Origin: QWPT01 sp044341665
GTDB taxonomy: Bacteria > Planctomycetota > Phycisphaerae > Phycisphaerales > SM1A02
Assembly: GCA_044341665.1 (NCBI GenBank)
Contig: JBIIRG010000142.1
Span: 1 to 8,094, forward strand
DNA: 8,094 bases
Reading direction: 5' to 3'
Below the pieces are notes generated by a model, which was given only the letters and a program-made list of their open reading frames with translations, was not told the origin of the DNA and made no database searches. Within the stretch, counting starts at the first letter, position 1; each line of letters starts with the position of its first letter. This document shows positions 1 to 4,760 of this stretch, piece after piece. A program made the translations under genes and the position numbers.

Positions 1-669
1 GAGGAGACGGCGCGCGGTGCGCTCGTCGACCTCACGCGCGCCGAGGAGCACTACGCGCGCCTGCACGCCGACTTTGACGACCCGCAGTACCACGCGCTCG
101 CGCACACCGCGCGCGGCGCCGCGATCGAGGCGCGCGTCTCGGCGGGCGAGCTCGGGGCCGAGGAAGCGCTCGAGCGCGTGCTCGGCGAGCTCGACGCGTT
201 CGTGGATCTCGAGGGCGTGGCGAACCACGCGGGGCTCGCCGATGCGGCCGCCGACGCAGCGACCCCACCGTCGCCGCATCTCATCGAGAGCGCCGGCTGG
301 TGGGCCGTGTTCGGCGCCAACATCGCGGCGCGCGCCGGCGACCGGCGGTGCAGCGAGGTGCGCGAGCATGCGTCGCGCCGCAGGGGGTTGCGCGAGGTCG
401 CGCGTGCGATCCCGCGCGATCTCGACCAGACCATCGCCATCTGCACCAACAAGGCGGCCGAGGTGAGCGAGCTCCTCGACCACTGGCCCATGCGCGAACG
501 GGCCTTCACGCTCGAGTGGCGGCGGCAGTCGGCATCGCGCGACGGCGTCTCGGAGGGCTGGACGCTCGACGCCGACGATGTGCGCGCGCTCGTCGGCACC
601 ATGGGACGCCTGCCGTTCTTCCGCCCGACGGGCTGGGCGATCCTCGACCGTGCCGTGCTCGCCACGTGA
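1..669 (+). CDS. Hypothetical protein, C-terminal part (5' end outside window)
   Basis: The frame is open from the first base to a TGA at 667-669, giving at least 222 residues. The start lies to the left of the window, and the internal ATG at 178 is not a convincing start because coding-like sequence runs through it. I do not recognise the family. The visible part is rich in Ala, Arg, Glu and Leu and looks mostly helical and soluble. There is no signal peptide, membrane segment or catalytic motif in this part. An early stretch, AEEHYARLHADFDDPQYHAL, looks amphipathic. A Trp-containing segment (SAGWWAVFGAN) and a closing LPFFRPTGWAILDRAVLAT may be the better-conserved parts. The metal exporter gene follows on the same strand after about 100 bp. 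A short tandem repeat begins within its last two codons. Coding status is well supported by the frame; function is unknown. Confidence 0.6.
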   Translation, partial: EETARGALVDLTRAEEHYARLHADFDDPQYHALAHTARGAAIEARVSAGELGAEEALERVLGELDAFVDLEGVANHAGLADAAADAATPPSPHLIESAGWWAVFGANIAARAGDRRCSEVREHASRRRGLREVARAIPRDLDQTIAICTNKAAEVSELLDHWPMRERAFTLEWRRQSASRDGVSEGWTLDADDVRALVGTMGRLPFFRPTGWAILDRAVLAT

Positions 670-704
670 GCGCCACCTGAGGGCCACATGAGCACCACGT
701 GGGT
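661..704. repeat. 11-bp tandem repeat, about four copies, at the gene end
   Basis: Four consecutive 11-base units are seen: GCCACGTGAGC, GCCACCTGAGG, GCCACATGAGC and the more divergent ACCACGTGGGT. The first three differ at only one or two positions. The first unit includes the last two sense codons and the stop codon of the upstream gene, and the next two units repeat the TGA. The last copies also form a short imperfect palindrome around CACGTG (692-706). Function is unknown; replication slippage is the simplest origin. Confidence 0.6.
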
Positions 705-770
705 GCCAGCGGCGCACGCGATGCGATACGCTCCGCTCCCCGACCCTTCTCGGCAAAGGTCCGACGCGCC

Positions 771-1706
771 ATGGCCACCCGCGCACCCGATCCTCAGCAC
801 GCCCGACGCGCCACGACCGCGGCGCGGTGGGCGATCGTCGTGGGCGTCGTCGGCTTCGGGCTCAAGCTGGCGGGTTGGCTGCTCACCGGATCCGACGCGG
901 TCTTCAGCGATGCGCTCGAGAGCATCGTCAACATCGTCGCGTCGATCGGCGCGTTCCTCGCACTGCGCTACGCGGAGCGGCCGCCCGACGAGGAGCATCC
1001 CTACGGGCACGGCCCGATGGAGTTCGTGAGCGCGCTCTTCGAGGGCATCCTTGTCGCCGTCGCGGGCATGGTCGTGCTCACGCACTGCGCCGAGAGCCTG
1101 TACCGCGGCCGCACGCCCATCCAGGAACTCGACCTCGGGCTCGTCCTCGTGGGCGCCAGCGCGCTGCTCAATGGCGTCGCTGGGTTCATGCTGCTGCGCA
1201 TCGGCCGATCGATCGGCTCGGCGGCGCTCGAGGGCGACGGCAAGCACCTGCTGAGCGACCTCGTGACCACCTTCGCCGTGATCGGCGGACTGATCGCGGT
1301 GCGCGTGACCGGGCATGCGTGGATCGACACGGCCGTTGCCTGCGCGGTGGGCGTGCTCCTCCTCGTCGTCGGCTCGCGGGTGGCGTTCAAGGGGGTGTCC
1401 GCCATCCTCGGCCAGCAGGATGCGGAGGACCACCGCCGCATCGTCGCCGTGCTCGAGCGGCACAAGCAGGGCGCCGAGCCCCGCATCTGCTCGTATGCGT
1501 CGGTGCGGCACCGTCACCAGGGGCGCACGCACTTCGTCGACATGCACCTGAGGGTGCCCCGCGCGATGACGGTGGCCGAGAGTCATGACATCGCCACGCG
1601 CATCGAGCGCGAGGTGCTCGACGCGGTCGGCGAGGGCACCGCAACGGCGCACATGGAGCCGTGCGGCGATCCTGTGTGCCGGCGATGCGCGGGGACTGCG
1701 CCGTGA
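771..1706 (+). CDS. Cation diffusion facilitator (CDF) family metal transporter
   Basis: This 311-residue inner-membrane protein should export a divalent metal such as Zn, Fe or Mn in exchange for protons. Hydrophobic helices lie at about residues 19-39, 48-66, 92-108, 121-143, 165-180 and 186-203, followed by a cytoplasmic domain. Family marks are HPYGHGPMEF (76-85) between helices 2 and 3, and H159-xxx-D163 in helix 5, half of the transport site. The helix 2 half is E50-xxx-N54, where FieF has Asp and Asp. The C-terminal domain carries several His residues and ends AHMEPC with a CX4CX2C cluster (C298, C303, C306). I prefer the ATG at 771, preceded by AAAGG at 755-759; a GTG at 699 in the same frame would add 24 residues unlike the family and overlap the tandem repeat. 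The next ORF overlaps its stop by four bases. Family assignment is firm, metal specificity is not. Confidence 0.93.
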   Translation: MATRAPDPQHARRATTAARWAIVVGVVGFGLKLAGWLLTGSDAVFSDALESIVNIVASIGAFLALRYAERPPDEEHPYGHGPMEFVSALFEGILVAVAGMVVLTHCAESLYRGRTPIQELDLGLVLVGASALLNGVAGFMLLRIGRSIGSAALEGDGKHLLSDLVTTFAVIGGLIAVRVTGHAWIDTAVACAVGVLLLVVGSRVAFKGVSAILGQQDAEDHRRIVAVLERHKQGAEPRICSYASVRHRHQGRTHFVDMHLRVPRAMTVAESHDIATRIEREVLDAVGEGTATAHMEPCGDPVCRRCAGTAP

Positions 1707-2098
1707 GCGCGACCAGAGGCGCAGCGCTGCGGCGGACCGTCGGGCGGCGAGTGGTTCCGTCGGTGCTCGCCCTGCTGTTCGCGCTGCTCGCCGCGGGTCC
1801 GCTCACGGAGACGCGGGCCGAGGCCCGTGCCGACGGCGAGGTGCTGCGGTGGGGCGCCGACCCCTCGGGCGGCGCGCCGTTTGCGTTTCTCGATCCCGCC
1901 GCGACCGCGGACATCGCGCGCACGCTCGTCGAGCTCAGCGACGCAGGCATGGCGATCGTGTTCGTGACGCATGACATCGCCTTCGCCGAGCGCGTGGCGA
2001 CACGCACGATGCGGCTGGTCGATGGAAGGCTGGCGCCGACCGCTCCCGGCTCACCCCGCGACGACATCCGCGATCCACGGCCGATCCCTCCCGCGTAG
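1703..2098 (+). pseudogene. Chimeric remnant: amino-acid-binding protein N-terminus fused to ABC ATPase C-terminus
   Basis: The 131-codon frame starts at a GTG that overlaps the upstream TGA (GTGA), with GGGGA at 1691-1695 as a possible ribosome site. Residues 1-42 form a signal peptide (basic RRTVGRRVV, then a Leu/Ala core). Residues 46-62, EVLRWGADPSGGAPFAF, match the mature start of amino-acid ABC transporter binding proteins, particularly the binding-protein/permease fusions I associate with planctomycetes. From about residue 63 the frame becomes the end of an ABC ATPase: LDPAATADIARTLVEL resembles the segment after Walker B and the D-loop, IVFVTHDIAFAERVA holds the H-loop histidine (H90), and RLVDGRL is the usual closing strand. 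Walker A, signature and Walker B motifs, the rest of the binding protein and any permease are missing. The fusion is in frame at Leu-Asp-Pro, a tripeptide plausible in both parents, suggesting recombination at microhomology. It cannot work as a transporter. Assembly collapse is the alternative. Confidence 0.7.
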
Positions 2099-2109
2099 CC
2101 TCAGTGCTT

Positions 2110-2145
2110 TTCCCGCTCTCCTCCGTGTTCTCCGTGCTCTCTGCG
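2110..2145. repeat. 9-bp periodic intergenic repeat (CTCCGTG type)
   Basis: Units TCCTCCGTG (2119-2127), TTCTCCGTG (2128-2136) and CTCTCTGCG (2137-2145) follow one another with a 9-base period, after a less regular pyrimidine-rich lead-in. On the other strand it reads as runs of CGGAGAACACGGAGGA. Repeats of this type occur between genes in many environmental bacterial genomes and are often mis-translated as small proteins. It lies between the end of the ABC remnant and the convergent rsmE gene. I see no gene in 2099-2241. Confidence 0.55.
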
Positions 2146-2241
2146 AGCAACACGAGCCCCTCCACCCGAACCGCCATCGATCTCAACGGAGGCGAGTCGC
2201 CCGAGGAACGCGGAAGTCTGATGTCGATCACTCCCGCGCGC

Positions 2242-2964
2242 CTACCCGCGCAGCAGCACCGCGGCTGCGATCGCGGCCATCTCGACGCGCATCACGCAGG
2301 GGCCGAGCGTGACGACCGCCGCGCCGAGCGCGCGCAGGTCGGTGAGCTCGTCGTCGTCGAAGCCGCCCTCGGGGCCGATGAACACGGTGCGCGGCTGTTC
2401 CGCGGCGAGTGCATCGCGCCACGCGCCGAGCGGCTCGGCGTTCGACGTATGCGCGACCGCGATCGCAGCGCCCCGCGCACGCTCGGCGCGCGCTACATCG
2501 AGCAGGTCGCCGCCCGCCACGAGCTCGGGCATCCACGCGCGCTTGGCCACCTTGGTCGCCTCGGCCAGGATGCGCTGCCAGCGCTCGCCGCGATCGAGCT
2601 TGTCGGCGTCGACCACGCTGCGCGCGCACGCGATCGGCACGAGCCGCGATACGCCCGCCTGCGTGGCCCCGTCGAGGAGCGTCGAAAGCCGGTCGCCCTT
2701 CGGAACCGCGAACGCGATGGTGACCTCGGGCGCCAGCGGCGCCGCGCCCGTGCGCGACGCAATCTCCACCACCACATCGCCTCCGCGCGTGCGCGCGTCG
2801 GTCAGCCGTCCCTCGGCGATGGTTCCCTGACCGTCGAACAGCGTGACGAGGTCGCCCGCGCCCAGCCGCCGCGCGCCGAATGCATGCCGCGCCTCGTCGC
2901 GCGAGATCGCGACCGAATCGCCGGCCTCGGGGATCGCGGGGATGTGGAGCCAGAGCGACGACAT
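2242..2964 (-). CDS. rsmE: 16S rRNA (uracil-1498-N3)-methyltransferase RsmE
   Basis: This 240-residue SPOUT-class enzyme methylates N3 of U1498 in the 30S decoding region, using S-adenosylmethionine. The N-terminal PUA-like part holds HAFGARRLGAGDLVTLFDGQG (27-47). The methyltransferase core starts near VTIAFAVPKGDRLSTLLDGATQ (81-102), which matches the usual KGDRM...KATE segment. RWQRILAEATKVAKRAWMPEL (128-148) matches the conserved RW..I..EA..Q..R...P. GPEGGFDDDE (197-206) is the classic SAM-binding loop. The knot segment is LGPCVMRVEMAAIAA (220-234); the family usually reads LG.RILR.ETA, so Arg226 and Glu228 are kept while neighbours differ. Length is typical. The start is the ATG at 2964; there is no Shine-Dalgarno, and the upstream bases on this strand are a C-rich CCTCCCCC. 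A strong hairpin and tRNA-Ala lie upstream on the same strand, so co-transcription is possible. It is convergent with the ABC remnant. Confidence 0.93.
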   Translation of the reverse strand: MSSLWLHIPAIPEAGDSVAISRDEARHAFGARRLGAGDLVTLFDGQGTIAEGRLTDARTRGGDVVVEIASRTGAAPLAPEVTIAFAVPKGDRLSTLLDGATQAGVSRLVPIACARSVVDADKLDRGERWQRILAEATKVAKRAWMPELVAGGDLLDVARAERARGAAIAVAHTSNAEPLGAWRDALAAEQPRTVFIGPEGGFDDDELTDLRALGAAVVTLGPCVMRVEMAAIAAAVLLRG

Positions 2965-2985
2965 GCGGGGGAGGTCGGGACGGAC

Positions 2986-3013
2986 AGACGGCCCGCCGAA
3001 AGGCAGGCCGTCT
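2986..3013 (-). terminator. Strong hairpin between tRNA-Ala and rsmE, possible terminator
   Basis: Arms 2986-2997 and 3002-3013 pair over 12 positions around a four-base loop. In the minus-strand RNA every position pairs (one U-G wobble), whereas in the plus-strand RNA the same site is an A-C mismatch, which points to minus-strand use. It starts 8 bases past the tRNA 3' end. The bases that follow (GTCCGTCCC) are not a U-tract, so it may be a weak terminator, a 3'-processing signal or a read-through attenuator ahead of rsmE. Confidence 0.5.
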
Positions 3014-3021
3014 GCGACGAA

Positions 3022-3094
3022 TGGAGCGTACCGGGATCGAACCGGTAACCTATGCCTTGCAAAGGCATCGCTCTCCCAGTTGAGCTAACGCCCC
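3022..3094 (-). tRNA. tRNA-Ala (anticodon TGC)
   Basis: The 73-base gene folds into a complete cloverleaf. The acceptor stem GGGGCGT/ACGCTCC has a G3-U70 wobble, the key alanine identity pair. The D stem is GCTC/GAGC, the anticodon stem ATGCC/GGCAT with loop TTTGCAA (anticodon TGC), and the T stem ACCGG/CCGGT with loop TTCGATC. The discriminator base is A. No CCA is encoded (TTC follows), so the ends must be added by the CCA-adding enzyme. It stands alone here rather than in an rRNA spacer. An extended -10 box sits immediately upstream, and rsmE lies downstream on the same strand. Confidence 0.98.
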
Positions 3095-3104
3095 GACGCC
3101 CGGG

Positions 3105-3113
3105 AGTATAGCA
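3105..3113 (-). promoter_or_regulatory. Extended -10 promoter element for tRNA-Ala
   Basis: The minus strand reads TGCTATACT, a TGn motif plus TATACT (5 of 6 to the sigma-70 consensus), 10 bases before the mature tRNA 5' end. Transcription would start about 3-4 bases ahead of the tRNA, leaving a very short leader. No convincing -35 box is seen; that region is occupied by the T-tract of the upstream gene's terminator. Confidence 0.6.
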
Positions 3114-3119
3114 CGGTGC

Positions 3120-3153
3120 GAAAAAGACACAGGCCCCGATTGCTCGGGGCCTG
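3120..3153 (-). terminator. Intrinsic terminator of the SH3-type protein gene
   Basis: A perfect 9-bp stem, CAGGCCCCG (3130-3138) with CGGGGCCTG (3145-3153) and a six-base loop, is followed on the minus strand by TGTCTTTTTC. It lies 20 bases after the stop codon of the gene at 3174-4658. The plus strand has no T-run after the hairpin, so the direction is clear. Confidence 0.9.
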
Positions 3154-3173
3154 CGTGAAGCACTCGCGTACGG

Positions 3174-4658
3174 TCACTTCGAGCCGTTCTCGTCGCTCGC
3201 ACCGCCGCCGACCTTGGCCGGCGAGGCGATCTCGGTCTCGCCGCCCGTCTGGAGGACGGCGACCGTCTTCGGCGTGATGATGTTGCGGCGCAGGCTCTCG
3301 TCGAACGCCTCGCCGCCCTTGACGCCGACCACGAGGCCGAGCATCGAGGAGAGCTTGAGCTCGGGGTCCTCCATGAGGTAGGCCGTGGTGTGGCCGCTCA
3401 CGGGGTCCTGCAGGCGGTAGAGGCGCGGCAGGCGCTCGCCGTCGTACACGACCGACGCGTTGAGCACGCCGATCGCGGTGTACTGCTGGCGCGCGAGCAG
3501 CCACTTCTCGAGGTCGACGACCTCCTGCTTCTGCATCTGCGCGCGCTGCGCGACCTCGTTGGCGCGCGCCTTGAGCGTGCGGAGCTCCATGAGCTGCGCC
3601 ACGGCGATCGAGCGCGAGAGCGCGTTCTTGCGCGTGGTCGACAGCGCGGTCGCGTCGCGGTTCACCGCGAGGAAGCCCTCGCGGATCTCCTCGAGGTCCT
3701 GCATCGAGCACTCGTTCTTCGCGATCGTCTGCCACTTGGCCTCGACCTCGTTGAACTTGGCGCGGGCAAGCTGCGCGGCGGTCGGCGTCGCAGGAGGCAC
3801 GGCCTTGGGCACGGGCTTCTTGGCAACCGTGGTGTTGTCGGTGCCCGTGTTGCTGTTGCCGGTGCCGTTGGTGTTGTCCGTACCGGTCGTCGTCGTACCG
3901 TCGGTCGTGCCGTCCGTCGTGGTGCTCGTCGTGGTGCTCGTCGCGGTCGTGTTGTTGTCCGCGGTCGCCCCGTCCGTGTTGGTACCAGTCGCGGTCCCCG
4001 TCGTCGTCGTGGTCGTCGTGCCCGTGTTCGGGGTCGCGACCTCAGGAGTCTTCGGCGCGTTGCCACCGGTCGTGGTGATCGCGCTGTCGGCGATCCAGCC
4101 CGAGGTCTTGCCGCCGAGCGGCACCGCGTAGAACGTGTCGCGCTCGCCCTTGATCGTCTCGAGCACGGGGAGCTCGTCGCCGGTCGTCAGGTAGCCGATC
4201 GCCTTCCAACTGCGGTCGGGGTTGAACTCCGCCGTGCCGTTCGGTGCGTTGATGGGCGCGGTGCCCGTGATCTTGATCGTCTTGCCGTCGGCCGAGAGCG
4301 CCACGCCGGGAAGCGCGGGCACGTAGCCGCCCCAGCCCTCGAAGCTCGTGCCTTCGGTGCGCACGCGCACCCAGCCCGGCTGCGTCTCGACGACGGTCAC
4401 GGTCTGGCCCTTCGACAGCGAGCCGAACGGATAGCCCGTCTCGTTGTTCGGCGCCGAGCGCACGAGCGTGCCATCGGTGTTGATGGTGGCCGTGAAGGTC
4501 GACGTCTTCGAGCCTGTCGGCTTCGCGGCGGGCGCGTTCTGCGCGCTGGCCACGACGTCGAACTGCGAGCAGGTGAAAGTGACGAGAAGGGGTGCGCACG
4601 CGAGCACGGCGGTGTGCATCGCGCGGGTGGAACGGAATCGCGGAAGGCGGAAGTTCAT
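3174..4658 (-). CDS. Secreted SH3-type protein with a Thr-rich linker
   Basis: This 494-residue protein has an N-terminal export signal: basic MNFRLPRFRSTR, a hydrophobic core near residues 16-28, and a likely cleavage after ASAQ (37-40). Residues 56-115 look like a bacterial SH3 fold (DGTLVRSAPN, GQTVTVVETQPGWVRVR, WGGYVPA). Residues 140-194 look like a second copy (GYLTTGDELPVLE ending in SGWIADSAI). A Thr/Gly/Asn/Asp linker covers about 195-278, then KKPVPKAVPPATP leads into a helical part (295-390, including YKLxxR-like charged helices). The last part, RLPRLYRLQDPVSGHTTAYL through GLVVGVKGG (409-449), resembles a C-terminal segment I associate with planctomycete SH3 proteins. The likely role is an envelope or periplasmic binding protein, possibly cell-wall associated; no catalytic motif is seen. 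ATG at 4658 has no Shine-Dalgarno but has a -10 box seven bases upstream; Met14 is an alternative start. It is divergent from the TolC-family gene and ends at a strong terminator. Confidence 0.85.
   Translation of the reverse strand: MNFRLPRFRSTRAMHTAVLACAPLLVTFTCSQFDVVASAQNAPAAKPTGSKTSTFTATINTDGTLVRSAPNNETGYPFGSLSKGQTVTVVETQPGWVRVRTEGTSFEGWGGYVPALPGVALSADGKTIKITGTAPINAPNGTAEFNPDRSWKAIGYLTTGDELPVLETIKGERDTFYAVPLGGKTSGWIADSAITTTGGNAPKTPEVATPNTGTTTTTTTGTATGTNTDGATADNNTTATSTTTSTTTDGTTDGTTTTGTDNTNGTGNSNTGTDNTTVAKKPVPKAVPPATPTAAQLARAKFNEVEAKWQTIAKNECSMQDLEEIREGFLAVNRDATALSTTRKNALSRSIAVAQLMELRTLKARANEVAQRAQMQKQEVVDLEKWLLARQQYTAIGVLNASVVYDGERLPRLYRLQDPVSGHTTAYLMEDPELKLSSMLGLVVGVKGGEAFDESLRRNIITPKTVAVLQTGGETEIASPAKVGGGASDENGSK
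3825..4076 (-). repeat. Low-complexity Thr/Gly/Asn/Asp-coding stretch
   Basis: About 84 codons of the SH3-type protein gene encode a linker in which Thr makes up roughly half the residues, with runs such as TTTTTTT and TTTSTTTDG. On the plus strand this is a series of GTCGTCGT- and GGTGTTG-like triplets. Mixed Thr codons (ACG, ACC, ACA) show selection on the protein rather than a pure DNA repeat, though slippage could vary its length between strains. Confidence 0.75.
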
Positions 4659-4665
4659 GGGCGGG

Positions 4666-4694
4666 ATCGTAGCGAAGGCGCGCCGCGCCGTCAG
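4666..4694 (-). promoter_or_regulatory. Candidate leaderless promoter of the SH3-type gene
   Basis: On the minus strand CTGACG (4694-4689) is followed after exactly 17 bases by TACGAT (4671-4666), each 4 of 6 to sigma-70 boxes. The start codon begins only seven bases after the -10 box, so the transcript would begin at or next to the ATG. No Shine-Dalgarno is present. Confidence 0.45.
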
Positions 4695-4721
4695 GGGCCG
4701 CGCGCGCGGGTTTTCGCGGCG

Positions 4722-4751
4722 TTTCCCGCTCGGCGCGCGAGGGGCTACCAT
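4722..4751 (+). promoter_or_regulatory. Candidate promoter of the TolC-family gene
   Basis: TACCAT at 4746-4751 (4 of 6 to the -10 consensus) lies nine bases before the ATG, with a weak TTTCCC at 4722-4727 upstream by an 18-base spacer. The context GCTACCATCC closely matches GCTACGATCC before the divergent SH3-type gene. GAGGGG at 4739-4744 is 16 bases from the ATG, too far for a normal ribosome site. Confidence 0.35.
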
Positions 4752-4760
4752 CCGCACCCT

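Noticed and set aside
51..1652. 533-codon open frame on the minus strand
   Set aside because: It is antisense to the CDF gene and the first gene, is full of Arg/His/Asp repeats with no domain, and exists because of third-position GC bias.
2104..3048. 314-codon plus-strand frame
   Set aside because: Antisense to rsmE; its first residues come from the CTCCGTG repeat and its end from the tRNA region.
3022..3094. tRNA-Ala as an attachment site for an integrated element
   Set aside because: No integrase gene and no direct repeat of the tRNA 3' end is visible in the window; flanking genes look like core genes.
3390..4760. Upstream extension of the TolC-family frame, up to 1064 codons
   Set aside because: It is antisense to the SH3-type gene and would place the lipoprotein signal in the middle of the protein.
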